Shown here piece by piece: positions 8,212 to 17,239 of a stretch of DNA of 64,000 nt. The stretch spans positions 26,029-90,028 of the forward strand of contig JAZREN010000028.1 in assembly GCA_045660825.1 (NCBI GenBank), given 5' to 3'. The translations under genes and the position numbers were made by a program. Position 1 is the stretch's first letter. Each line of letters starts with the position of its first letter. The notes beneath the pieces are model-generated. The model was not told the origin of the DNA, searched no databases, and saw only the letters and a program-made list of their open reading frames with translations. Source of the stretch: HGM04593 sp045660825 (GTDB lineage Bacteria > Bacteroidota > Bacteroidia > Bacteroidales > Bacteroidaceae).

Positions 8212-9645
8212 ATGAAAAAGATTATTACAGCAATTGCATTATCATCACTTGCACTGACTTCATTCGCAGGTGGTCTTTCAACAAACACAAACCAGCACTC
8301 GGCATTTGTACGCAATCCGGCACGTTATGCATCATTGGAGACAGACGCCATCTACTTCAACCCTGCCGGTACAGCATTCTTCAATGAAGGATGGAGGGTT
8401 TCGGCCAACTGGCAGATGGTGTGGCAAAACCGTGACATCACAAGTCATATCGACAACAAGAACTATGGCGCGAAGATTTACGTACCTGTTATGCCAAGCG
8501 CAATGGCATCATACACGACAGGCAAATGGAGCATCAGCGGTATGTTCGGCATAACAGGTGGTGGCGGTAACGCGCAGTTCAAAGAGGGATTGCCAATGTT
8601 CAACACTCTTGGAAACGGCTTCAAGGCTCTACTCCCTGCAGTAGCCGGTGCACAGGCAACGAGCGATGCCTACTCTTCGTTTGAATCTACACAATATGTA
8701 TTTGGTCTACAATTGGGTGCTGCCTACAGAATCACAGACAATTTCTCGGCATACGTGGGTGTACGTGGCAATTACACATCAGCCAGCTACAATGGAGCTA
8801 TCAGCTTTGATGCAATGAGCGCAAACGGCGCAACAACAGTTTCGCCGCTTTCACTTGACCTTGCACAGAGCGGCATATCATTCACTCCAATCATTGGCTT
8901 GGACTACAAGATAGGCAACTTCAACTTTGCTGCAAAGTACGAATTCATGGCTGTAACAAACTTAAAGAACAAGACCAACAACTTGGGTATCTTTGGCGAG
9001 AACTACAACAACGGCATTGCGTCAGCAGGCGAGGCAATAGGTACAAAAGTATACACAGCTGCATACCAGCAAGCATTGGCACAGGGTGCACCGGCAGAAA
9101 TGGCGGCACAGCTTGCTGCACAGACAGCATCACAGGTAGCGGGCAGTGCCGGTAGCACACTGGGTATGCTCTCTACACTTGAAAATGGCAAGACATTGCG
9201 CAACGACACGCCAGCGCAGCTCTCATTGGCGGCATCATGGCAAGCTACATCGTGGTTGCAGGCAATGGTAAGCGGAAACTACTATTTCGACAAGGATGCA
9301 ACAGTGCAGTCACTTCTTGGCGGTGCCGACAACAACATCAACCTTGCACGTAACACATACGAACTCGCAGCAGGTCTCGAGTTCAAGGTTTGCAAGAACC
9401 TTCTCTTGTCGGCAGGTGTACAGTACACAGACTTTGGCATTACAAACCAGTATACAAGTGATCTCAACTTCAACAACGATTCGTTCATGACAGGCCTTGG
9501 CGGCAAATACAGCATAAACGAGAATTGGGACATCAACGCCGGCTTCTGCTTTGCAGTCTACAAGGAGGACAACAACACCCTGAGAGCTGCAACATACAAG
9601 AGAGATACATATAACGCAACAATAGGCGTTGACTTCAAGTTCTGA
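8212..9645 (+). CDS. FadL/OMPP1/TodX-family outer-membrane transporter
   Basis: A 477-residue outer-membrane barrel of the long-chain fatty acid/aromatic hydrocarbon transporter family. A signal peptide (MKKIITAIALSSLALTSFAG) is followed by the N-terminal hatch (AFVRNPARYASLETDAIYFNPAG), where the N-P-A-x-x-A and YFNPAG patterns are hallmarks of the family. The rest alternates amphipathic strands and ends TYNATIGVDFKF with a terminal Phe, as barrels do. An Ala/Gln/Gly-rich loop lies at about residues 280-320. It is monocistronic between two terminators. The substrate cannot be read from the sequence; hydrophobic small molecules are the family norm. Confidence 0.9.
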   Translation: MKKIITAIALSSLALTSFAGGLSTNTNQHSAFVRNPARYASLETDAIYFNPAGTAFFNEGWRVSANWQMVWQNRDITSHIDNKNYGAKIYVPVMPSAMASYTTGKWSISGMFGITGGGGNAQFKEGLPMFNTLGNGFKALLPAVAGAQATSDAYSSFESTQYVFGLQLGAAYRITDNFSAYVGVRGNYTSASYNGAISFDAMSANGATTVSPLSLDLAQSGISFTPIIGLDYKIGNFNFAAKYEFMAVTNLKNKTNNLGIFGENYNNGIASAGEAIGTKVYTAAYQQALAQGAPAEMAAQLAAQTASQVAGSAGSTLGMLSTLENGKTLRNDTPAQLSLAASWQATSWLQAMVSGNYYFDKDATVQSLLGGADNNINLARNTYELAAGLEFKVCKNLLLSAGVQYTDFGITNQYTSDLNFNNDSFMTGLGGKYSINENWDINAGFCFAVYKEDNNTLRAATYKRDTYNATIGVDFKF

Positions 9646-9665
9646 TAACGAATTCTATCCATAAC

Positions 9666-9700
9666 AAAAGACTCACGAACCGGCGGTTCGTGAGTCTTTT
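9666..9700. terminator. Bidirectional terminator between convergent genes
   Basis: A 16-bp perfect stem (9666-9681 with 9685-9700) with a 3-base loop has A and T runs on its two sides. It can therefore serve both the FadL-like gene (+) and the gene ending at 9729 (-). Confidence 0.92.
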
Positions 9701-9728
9701 ATATTGCCTGGTCTATCAAGCACTCTTT

Positions 9729-10310
9729 TCAGCACTGCGCCATTCCACCACCAAAGTTAGGCAAGTTCACCTGTTCGAACTTGTAGCCCAATCGTTTGAG
9801 TTCCATGGCTGCACCAATGCGGAACATTACCTTTACCACACGTGCATATACATGGAATGCCATTGGAGACTGAGGTTCAATCCTCTCGCGGCGAATCAAG
9901 GTTACTGCAGTCTCACCCAAACGGCGCATCATATCCTCGATAGCCTTTGCCTCACGTGATTCAAGATGAAAACCAATGATATCACGTACAATATGCTCGT
10001 CCATGTCATCAAATCCCTGCGCACCATAGTAACTTTTATACTCGGCCTTTGAATAGGCTGCCCAATCACCATCCCACTGATAGGCCACAGCCATTCCAAG
10101 ATAACCGGCCCATGCAATTGCAACAGTGGGGTAATCGGCAATATTGGGTACCGCATCGGCCATGTATTCAGGAGCCAATTCATCCCAACGGTTGCTTATG
10201 TCATCTGTTGCCAACAATGTGCCGTCAAGCACACCGTATTGTTTGCAAAGACGCAGGAGTTCGTCGGTTATGCGGCTCTCAAAATTCTCAAGATATACTT
10301 TATTTACCAT
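9729..10310 (-). CDS. Conserved Bacteroidales hypothetical protein
   Basis: A 193-residue soluble protein with no signal peptide or membrane segment. It is mainly helical and has conserved-looking features: DELAPEYMADAVPNIADYP, a Gly/Ala/aromatic stretch (AWAGYLGMAVAYQWDGDW), and a Gly-rich tail (LPNFGGGMAQC). It starts 26 bases after riboflavin synthase ends, so the two are probably co-transcribed. I do not recognise a family with certainty and see no catalytic motif. Coding is supported by position, by the fitted convergent terminator and by codon use like its neighbours. Confidence 0.8.
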   Translation of the reverse strand: MVNKVYLENFESRITDELLRLCKQYGVLDGTLLATDDISNRWDELAPEYMADAVPNIADYPTVAIAWAGYLGMAVAYQWDGDWAAYSKAEYKSYYGAQGFDDMDEHIVRDIIGFHLESREAKAIEDMMRRLGETAVTLIRRERIEPQSPMAFHVYARVVKVMFRIGAAMELKRLGYKFEQVNLPNFGGGMAQC

Positions 10311-10336
10311 TATCCTTATGTGTTACGTTATGGTCA

Positions 10337-10939
10337 TTACTGCAAAGCTGCAATGCGGGCAATATACTTGCCAATAATATCGAACTCGATGTTAACCTTT
10401 GTTCCCACTTCTATGGTGTGAAAATTAGTATGCTCGAAAGTGTATGGTATGATTGCCACCGAGAAAGAATCATCAGTTGGTTCACAAACTGTAAGGCTCA
10501 CACCATTCACTGTCACAGAACCCTTATCCACGGTCATATATCCCTTTGCTGCCATTGCCGCATCCTTTGGATAACGGAATGTAAAATACCAGCTGCCATC
10601 GGCATCACGCACCGACACGCACTCGGCAGTGATGTCAACGTGTCCCTGCACAATGTGACCGTCGAGGCGTCCGTTCATCTTCATTGAACGCTCCACATTC
10701 ACCTTGTCACCAACCTTCAAGCAACCAATGTTCGAACGCTCAAGGGTCTCGCTCATTGCAGTAACAGTATATTCATCGCCTGTGATATCGACAACAGTAA
10801 GACACACGCCATTGTGCGCCACACTCTGGTCTATCTTCAATTCGCCCACAAATGAACAAGTTAGTGTCAAATGCAGGTTACCTTGCTCACGCACCAACTT
10901 GCGCACGGTTGCAAACTCTTCTACAATACCTGAAAACAT
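10337..10939 (-). CDS. ribE: Riboflavin synthase, alpha chain
   Basis: A 200-residue enzyme that dismutates two 6,7-dimethyl-8-ribityllumazine molecules to riboflavin. It starts with the canonical MFSGIVEE. Two lumazine-binding domains are visible as tandem repeats: one around residues 1-97, with HNGVCLTVVDI, and one at about 98-195, with GSVTVNGVSLTV. The last residues form the trimerisation tail. It has a good promoter at 10980-11010, and I see no FMN riboswitch in the short leader. The hypothetical gene at 9729 follows 26 bases downstream. Confidence 0.96.
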   Translation of the reverse strand: MFSGIVEEFATVRKLVREQGNLHLTLTCSFVGELKIDQSVAHNGVCLTVVDITGDEYTVTAMSETLERSNIGCLKVGDKVNVERSMKMNGRLDGHIVQGHVDITAECVSVRDADGSWYFTFRYPKDAAMAAKGYMTVDKGSVTVNGVSLTVCEPTDDSFSVAIIPYTFEHTNFHTIEVGTKVNIEFDIIGKYIARIAALQ

Positions 10940-10979
10940 AATATTTAGTATTTAATTTGTCGTTTATAATATTCTTTTG

Positions 10980-11010
10980 CGAAGATAGCACAATTTTGGC
11001 ACACAGCAAA
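10980..11010 (-). promoter_or_regulatory. Promoter of ribE
   Basis: On the minus strand TTTG (11010-11007), 19 bases, then TATCTTCG (10987-10980). This is the full Bacteroidota promoter arrangement, about 40 bases upstream of the ribE ATG. Confidence 0.75.
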
Positions 11011-11086
11011 GAACCACATCCAAATGCAGACAAAATAGAAGGCGCGACATCATAGCCGCGCATTCACTATTACAGTTTGGATAATA

Positions 11087-14000
11087 TTACTTTACAAGCA
11101 CCTTTTTACCTGTTGATGTAACATAAATACCATTCTTCACAGGAGCTGTGACTTTCACACCATTCAAGTCATATAGTTCAATAGCCGCCTCATCTACATT
11201 CACGTCATCAATAGATGTCACGGTCTTCTTGTCGGCAAGATAAACAGTCAAGACATCACCAACCTCACTTTTCAGCAGATAGCTCTTGTTGGCATACACA
11301 CCCGATGAAGAAGTAGAACCCTTGAAGGTCATGACTGCACCACCGGCGGTTGTTGAAGCGACAGTTCCAAGAAACTCACCCTTTGGAAGATAACCTCTAA
11401 TGGTTGTACCATGCAAGAGATTATTCTCTACAAGCGGAGTGTTGTCACCAGGAAGCAAAGCAACTGTGTAATCTTTCTTTGCACCTGCATAAACAACAGG
11501 CATATAGGCAGGAACCACACCACCCTGCACCTCTTCGATGTAAGCATAGTCGTACTCTTTGGTATCATATGTCCATTTTCCCGCGCCTGTCACAACATAG
11601 GCAGTAACCTCCTCGGGGATTGTCATTGCAAAAGGATAACATGCTGCAAGAAGCTTTGCCGTAGGTATCGAAAGTTTGAAATCTTCTACCTTCTGCACTT
11701 TCCACAGGTTGCTCTCATCGGTAGCACTACCGAACTTCACACCCGTAATCTTATCCGACGCAGCAGTCATGAAGTTATTGGTACCTGCAAGCCTGAAGGC
11801 ATAGAGTCCCTCTTCCTCGTCCATACACACAGCCTCGAGCAACGAAGCCTCTTCCTTCTCTGTCAAATCGGCAACATTATCGCCCGAAGCACAAGAGAAG
11901 TAAAGGCCGGTCTGCATATTCTTCAGATAGTAACCACCATTGGTAGCCTCCCAAAGCCAAACCTGATCGGCTGCACTGGTCACATTCGCCTTTGCACGCT
12001 CCATCTTCCATGTGATTTCACCATTGAGTTCAAGCTGAGTATTTGCGCCGCAAGTCAACGCTGTGCCATCATTCTTTGATGAAATGTTGTAGTAGATACC
12101 TGCATCCAACCCCTTCACCTCACTAGCCTGGCCATAAATCATCTTGCGTGTTCCGTCATAGCCCACAGCAACAATGTATGCCGAGTTACCTGTGAAAAGC
12201 ACCTTGGTATCAGTGTGTGTATCATAGGTAGCCGCAAGACCATACATTGTAATATGTGTGAGATTGCCATATCCGTCATAAGTCTCGAACGCAACTGCAT
12301 TCTTCACCTTTGAATGCTCTACTCGTACAGTGCCATTGCCCATATCCTTGCAACCATAACCATACTGGCTTGGAACCTCAAGCGCAAGACAGTCGCGGTA
12401 GATGTGATAGTTGTGGGCATTGATGTAATTGATTTCCTCCATTGGAGTAGGATAACCCTTAACACGTACATGCTCCTTCAATGCGTCAATCATCTCGGCA
12501 GAAATCACAAGCCAACCCGGAGTATAGTCCTCAATATAAGCATTAACCTGTTTGAGCATACCTGCCTTCTCAAAGAATGGAAGAAGGTTGAGACCTGCAC
12601 TGTCACAAGCAAGTTTCATCCAATTAATCTGCTGTTTGCCCGATGTATTATATTTTGAAGCATAGCTTGCATCGCTGCGGATACCCTCGATAACCATTGG
12701 GATGATATCGGATGACTTCGCAGCCATTGTACCCCAAAGATTCAACTGCCAGAATGGAACAAGCTTCACAAAGTGGTCATAGTTGCGGCTGGTGGTGGTT
12801 ACAGAGCCTATGTTCTTTCCATCGGCATCATATCCTGTAACAGTCTTCTCGGCAGGCACTGTTCCGTGATAGTCGGGACCATCCTGCAACTGCCATGCAA
12901 CACCCTTGCGGACACCCTCCTCAAAGTATGTCTGCATGCGGCCACCGCGCATTCCCGAATAGCTGTCAATGCCGGATATCTCATCCTCCAAACGCATCCT
13001 GTTCTTGTTGCCCGAGAAGTGGAGCTGCGCCCACGATGCATAGATGTTATTTGTTGTCTCGCCACAACCCGGCCACTTGAAACCGGTTGTTACCTGATTG
13101 TTGTGGCCCCACTCGTGACCGACACCCCAGAAATCAAAGTTCTTTGAATCAGGAGTCATGATACCTCCCAAGCTACCAATGTGACAGTATGCACCCTCGC
13201 CGCCGGCAGCCATAAATCCGTAGTTAGTTGCATAGAACAATTGACGGTTTTTCACCTGACGGCCATACTTTTCAAGACCAAGGATATCGCGCTCGGCCCA
13301 CTGTGTCTGCTCATAAAGTGTCATCACAGAATCCACATTTGTTGGACAATGCTTGAGCCATGAGCATACAGGATATGCAAGCTGTGCATGGCGTGAACGG
13401 GTAATGATAATTGTAGAGTCATTGCTTGCACGTCCTTTGAGCATCGCTTTCCAATCGTCATTGGTCATGGTCTCCTGATCCCAATAACCCTGCACGGGGG
13501 CATTCACAAAGTGAACCTTTACATTTGGCGCTTTCTCAAAATCGTCGGTATAGTAATTGATGAACACATTACCCTCGCTCTGCGCAGTAATCACGTTCAG
13601 ACCATTCTTCAATGAATATGCACTTGAGTTCTCGTTCAACAGCCAGTTTTTGATTTTAACACCGACACCATACTCGCCAATACCGCTTACCACTACAATG
13701 CAAGTCTCGCCGGGCTTCAGATAGACACCTGTAGGGTTCTCATAGTTATTGTACTGGCTGCTGATCTTCAGGTTGTTTTTCAAGGTTGACGTTGTCATAT
13801 ATGCCTCATACTCGCCAACACGGAACTTCTTGTAGCCTGCAGCATCGGCAAGCAAGTTGTCAACAAGCTTCTTCACATCGGCATCGGCAATACCGTTACT
13901 GCTTGTTACACCTGGCTTGAGAACAGTGTAGAGGTCATCCTCGAAATACTGCTCAAAGGCCTGGCTCTTTGTGTCGTCAAAAGCATACGCCTCAATCTCG

Positions 14001-14455
14001 GCAGCCGAAGCATAGCCGCTTGCACCGCTCTTGATTGTGAAACGAATACGACCACACTCCACACCGCCGGGGATTATGAAATCGTACACAGCACTTGCAC
14101 CGTTAAGGTCATAAGTGCCTATCTTTGTAAATGTATTGCTACCGGTTGATGTAGCATAAGAGAGTTCTACCTCGTCCCAGTTACCGTTAGAACCGTCCTG
14201 GCGTGGAATGTATCTCATGTAGTCGACATGAGAAACCTCCTTGAAGTTAACTGTATATGTCACAGGAAACTTCGTACCCGAACCCGAGTATGAACTGTGC
14301 CAGATGGTAGAAGCGTTGCCATCAATGGCCAACTTGGCTTCATTGCCCTCCTGATAACTATTTGCATAAGCACCGGTAATTGTCACCTTAGTGTCCTGGG
14401 CATTCAAGCCAAACACAGTGGCAACAAATAACATTAGAAACAGAATTCTTTTCAT
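11087..14455 (-). CDS. Secreted M60-family metallopeptidase with F5/8 type C domain and T9SS-like tail
   Basis: A 1122-residue exported protein with signal peptide MKRILFLMLFVATVFGLNAQ. Residues 22-160 form an F5/8 type C (discoidin-like) carbohydrate-binding domain. The M60/enhancin-like peptidase follows, with zinc motif HEWGH at 447-451 and the downstream Glu466 in GCGET, as expected for HExxH(8-24)E. Such enzymes cleave O-glycosylated mucins. A segment at about residues 800-960 resembles ricin- or lectin-like folds. The end (SIDDV...IELYDLNGVKV...KKVLVK) is the T9SS-type sorting tail shared by several genes here. It is monocistronic. Mucin or host/plant glycoprotein breakdown is the likely role, inferred from the family. 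Confidence 0.92.
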   Translation of the reverse strand: MKRILFLMLFVATVFGLNAQDTKVTITGAYANSYQEGNEAKLAIDGNASTIWHSSYSGSGTKFPVTYTVNFKEVSHVDYMRYIPRQDGSNGNWDEVELSYATSTGSNTFTKIGTYDLNGASAVYDFIIPGGVECGRIRFTIKSGASGYASAAEIEAYAFDDTKSQAFEQYFEDDLYTVLKPGVTSSNGIADADVKKLVDNLLADAAGYKKFRVGEYEAYMTTSTLKNNLKISSQYNNYENPTGVYLKPGETCIVVVSGIGEYGVGVKIKNWLLNENSSAYSLKNGLNVITAQSEGNVFINYYTDDFEKAPNVKVHFVNAPVQGYWDQETMTNDDWKAMLKGRASNDSTIIITRSRHAQLAYPVCSWLKHCPTNVDSVMTLYEQTQWAERDILGLEKYGRQVKNRQLFYATNYGFMAAGGEGAYCHIGSLGGIMTPDSKNFDFWGVGHEWGHNNQVTTGFKWPGCGETTNNIYASWAQLHFSGNKNRMRLEDEISGIDSYSGMRGGRMQTYFEEGVRKGVAWQLQDGPDYHGTVPAEKTVTGYDADGKNIGSVTTTSRNYDHFVKLVPFWQLNLWGTMAAKSSDIIPMVIEGIRSDASYASKYNTSGKQQINWMKLACDSAGLNLLPFFEKAGMLKQVNAYIEDYTPGWLVISAEMIDALKEHVRVKGYPTPMEEINYINAHNYHIYRDCLALEVPSQYGYGCKDMGNGTVRVEHSKVKNAVAFETYDGYGNLTHITMYGLAATYDTHTDTKVLFTGNSAYIVAVGYDGTRKMIYGQASEVKGLDAGIYYNISSKNDGTALTCGANTQLELNGEITWKMERAKANVTSAADQVWLWEATNGGYYLKNMQTGLYFSCASGDNVADLTEKEEASLLEAVCMDEEEGLYAFRLAGTNNFMTAASDKITGVKFGSATDESNLWKVQKVEDFKLSIPTAKLLAACYPFAMTIPEEVTAYVVTGAGKWTYDTKEYDYAYIEEVQGGVVPAYMPVVYAGAKKDYTVALLPGDNTPLVENNLLHGTTIRGYLPKGEFLGTVASTTAGGAVMTFKGSTSSSGVYANKSYLLKSEVGDVLTVYLADKKTVTSIDDVNVDEAAIELYDLNGVKVTAPVKNGIYVTSTGKKVLVK

Positions 14456-14554
14456 ATAATTAAAATTTAATAATATCTGCTATTCACAAATCTTTGTAAA
14501 GATAGCACTTAATTTATTATAATAAGGTATAAACCGGCAAAAAAGTATAAGCAA

Positions 14555-14582
14555 TCAAGGGGATGCAACCGCATCCCCTTGA
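14555..14582 (-). terminator. Terminator after glnN
   Basis: A 12-bp perfect GC-rich stem (14555-14566 with 14571-14582) with a 4-base loop lies 26 bases beyond the glnN stop. The minus-strand tail is only moderately T-rich (TTGCTTATACTTTTTT). Confidence 0.75.
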
Positions 14583-14608
14583 CAAACAATATTTGTTCCG
14601 GTTCAAAA

Positions 14609-16792
14609 TTATACTATGAACAACAATTCCCTATACTTAGGCAGCGTCCACAACTGATTATCAACGACAAGTTCAAGATTATCAATGTGCGAACGAATCT
14701 CCTCGAGCATTGGCGCAACAGTGTCATGGTATGCAATTGCCTTGTCACGCTCCGATGCAATGCGGTTGGCAACCTTGCGGCGCTCCACAAGCTCGGCAAC
14801 CAGGCGACGAATCTCGGCAACATGCTCGGCCATCTGCTTCACAAGTTCAATATTCTCGGCCGAGAGACGGTCACCCACCTCCTTGCCAATGACATGCTCC
14901 ATCTTTATGACATTGTCAAGCAACGAGCTCTGGTACTTTGTTGCAGTGGGCACAATGTGGTTGAGGGCAAGGTCACCAAGTACACGCGCCTCAATCTGGA
15001 TTTTCTTGGTGTACATCTCCCACTTGATTTCGTTGCGGGCAGCAAGCTCGGTCTCGGTCATCACATCCATGTCGCGGAACATGGCCACACTCTCCTTGTC
15101 GAGATAGCGGTCGAACACGATAGGCGCACTTGCCTCGCAGTCGAGTCCACGGCGCGATGCCTCACGACGCCACTCGTCACTGTAGCCATTGCCATCAAAA
15201 CGGACAGGCTTGCTATATTTGATATACTTGCGGATAATCTTCACAAGCGCATCTTCCTTGCTGTGTCCCTTGTCAATGAGAGCATCAACCTCGCGTTTGA
15301 AGATAGTGAGCTGCTCGGCCATCGCGGTATTGAGCGCAATCATCGCCGATGCACAGTTGGCCTCGGCACCCACAGCACGGAACTCGAAACGGTTACCGGT
15401 GAAGGCGAATGGCGAGGTACGGTTGCGGTCGGTATTGTCAATCATCAATTCCGGGATTGATGGGATATTCAGGCGTAGCTCACGTTTGCTGAGAATCTTG
15501 ACCACATCATCGGTTGTCTCCATGTGGTCGAGCACCGATGAAAGGTGCGAGCCAAGAAAACTTGAGATAATTGCCGGTGGAGCCTCGGCGGCACCAAGAC
15601 GGTGAGCATTGGCCGCCGACATGATACTCGCCTTGAGCAAGCCGTTGTGGCGATATATCGCAGCAAGCGTGTTCACCACAAAGGTGATGAAACGCAAGTT
15701 GTCCTTGTCATTCTTTCCGGGAGCCATGAGCAACACGCCGGTATCGGTGCCAAGCGACCAGTTATTGTGTTTGCCCGAACCGTTGACACCCTTGAAAGGT
15801 TTCTCGTGCAACAGCACGCGGAAACCATGGCGGCGCGCTACCTCTTTCATGAGCGCCATGATGAGCATGTTGTGGTCGACAGCCAGGTTACACTCTTCAT
15901 ATATCGGCGCAAGCTCAAACTGGTTGGGCGCAGCCTCGTTATGGCATGTCTTGGCAGGGATGCCAAGCTTCATCGCCTCAATCTCAAGTTCCTTCATAAA
16001 TGCAGCCACGCGCTTGGGAATAGAACCGAAATAGTGATCCTCGAGCTGCTGGTTCTTTGCACTATCGTGCCCCATAAGGGTACGACCGGTGAGCAGCAAA
16101 TCGGGGCGCGCAAGCAGCATACCCTCGTCAACAAGGAAATACTCCTGCTCCCAACCAAGATATGTTGTAACCTTCTTCACATTCTTGTCAAAGTAGCGGC
16201 ACACATCGGTCGCAGCCTTGTCAACAGCGCGCAATGACTTGAGCAGCGGAGCCTTATAGTCGAGCGCCTCACCGGTGTATGAGATGAACACTGTGGGAAT
16301 ACACAATGTGTCATCAATAAGGAACGCAGGCGATGTCGGGTCCCAAGCACTGTAACCGCGAGCCTCGAATGTACTGCGTATACCACCATTGGGGAACGAA
16401 GAGGCATCGGGTTCCTGCTGCACAAGCAACTTACCCGAGAACTCCTCAAGCACACCACCCTTGCCATCATGTTCAATGAAGGCATCATGCTTTTCGGCAG
16501 TTGTTTCAGTGAGCGGATGGAACCAGTGTGTATAGTGTGTAGCGCCGTTCTCCACAGCCCAACGCTTCATCCCCTCGGCCACGCTGTCAGCAATGGAGCT
16601 GTCCAATGGAGCATCGTTGTCAATAACATCAATGAGTTTATAATAAACCTCTTTAGGAAGATACTTGAACATCTTCTCTCGGTTGAAGACCTTTGCACCA
16701 AAATAGTCCGACGGACGCAATTCACTGTCGGGCACCTCAACGGCTTTCTTACCGAAAGCCGCTGATATCACTTCAAAACGTAGCTTTGACAT
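14609..16792 (-). CDS. glnN: Glutamine synthetase, type III
   Basis: A 727-residue GSIII, the large dodecameric glutamine synthetase common in Bacteroides and cyanobacteria, which makes glutamine from glutamate, ammonia and ATP. The N-terminus has the GSIII-specific region with THYTHWFHPLTE. The catalytic core includes WEQEYFLVD (metal-binding Glu residues), NEAAPNQFELAP and GSGKHNNWS (glutamate/ATP-binding). The long helical C-terminal extension is typical of type III. The length is normal. It has its own strong promoter and a terminator, and is probably controlled by nitrogen status, though no operator is recognisable. Confidence 0.97.
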   Translation of the reverse strand: MSKLRFEVISAAFGKKAVEVPDSELRPSDYFGAKVFNREKMFKYLPKEVYYKLIDVIDNDAPLDSSIADSVAEGMKRWAVENGATHYTHWFHPLTETTAEKHDAFIEHDGKGGVLEEFSGKLLVQQEPDASSFPNGGIRSTFEARGYSAWDPTSPAFLIDDTLCIPTVFISYTGEALDYKAPLLKSLRAVDKAATDVCRYFDKNVKKVTTYLGWEQEYFLVDEGMLLARPDLLLTGRTLMGHDSAKNQQLEDHYFGSIPKRVAAFMKELEIEAMKLGIPAKTCHNEAAPNQFELAPIYEECNLAVDHNMLIMALMKEVARRHGFRVLLHEKPFKGVNGSGKHNNWSLGTDTGVLLMAPGKNDKDNLRFITFVVNTLAAIYRHNGLLKASIMSAANAHRLGAAEAPPAIISSFLGSHLSSVLDHMETTDDVVKILSKRELRLNIPSIPELMIDNTDRNRTSPFAFTGNRFEFRAVGAEANCASAMIALNTAMAEQLTIFKREVDALIDKGHSKEDALVKIIRKYIKYSKPVRFDGNGYSDEWRREASRRGLDCEASAPIVFDRYLDKESVAMFRDMDVMTETELAARNEIKWEMYTKKIQIEARVLGDLALNHIVPTATKYQSSLLDNVIKMEHVIGKEVGDRLSAENIELVKQMAEHVAEIRRLVAELVERRKVANRIASERDKAIAYHDTVAPMLEEIRSHIDNLELVVDNQLWTLPKYRELLFIV

Positions 16793-17239
16793 TTATTTTG
16801 TATTTTTAATGTTTTTATTCTAGAACCGGACAATTTTCCAATTGACTTTTTGTAAATTCAAAAAATCAATGCAAATATAGCACCACCACCGCAAAAAGCA
16901 AAGCATTTATCAATAAACAGCATCCCACTTATGAAATTTTACATAAAATCAAGTACAAATTCAAAAAACGGAAGCCATTTGACGCACAAAACACATTCAA
17001 ATGTTACAAAATTCAAAAAACGCACACCTATTATACAAATATCATTTTATCACAAAAACCATTATATCAACTGTCTTTTTGTCAAATAAAAACTTATATT
17101 TGCAAAATAGAAGAATACGGTGCGCCACAGCAGGCATGCAAGCCACACACATGACAGCCCAATTATGAGCTAACAGCAATGCCGTATCATAACTTTTTAT
17201 TATTTTTGCATATTTAGTAATACAAACACTATTATCCCT
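16793..17239. other. Divergent promoter region between glnN and the ligase cassette
   Basis: This is an AT-rich 447-base gap with no gene. It holds the glnN promoter (16872-16902, -) and, for the plus strand, two TAnnTTTG matches: TATATTTG at 17095-17102 and TATTTTTG at 17201-17208. The second lies 31 bases before the ATG at 17240. Neither has a convincing -33 TTTG, so the plus-strand start point is uncertain. Confidence 0.6.
16872..16902 (-). promoter_or_regulatory. Promoter of glnN
   Basis: On the minus strand TTTG (16902-16899), exactly 19 bases, then TATATTTG (16879-16872), a full match to the Bacteroidota consensus. The leader is about 75 bases. Confidence 0.8.

Noticed and set aside
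10940..11086. FMN riboswitch before ribE
   Set aside because: The leader is only about 30-40 bases after the promoter, too short for the structure, and no conserved RFN segments are seen.
14579..15460. A 293-codon plus-strand frame antisense to glnN
   Set aside because: It lies inside the well-supported type III glutamine synthetase gene and its translation has no domain-like features.
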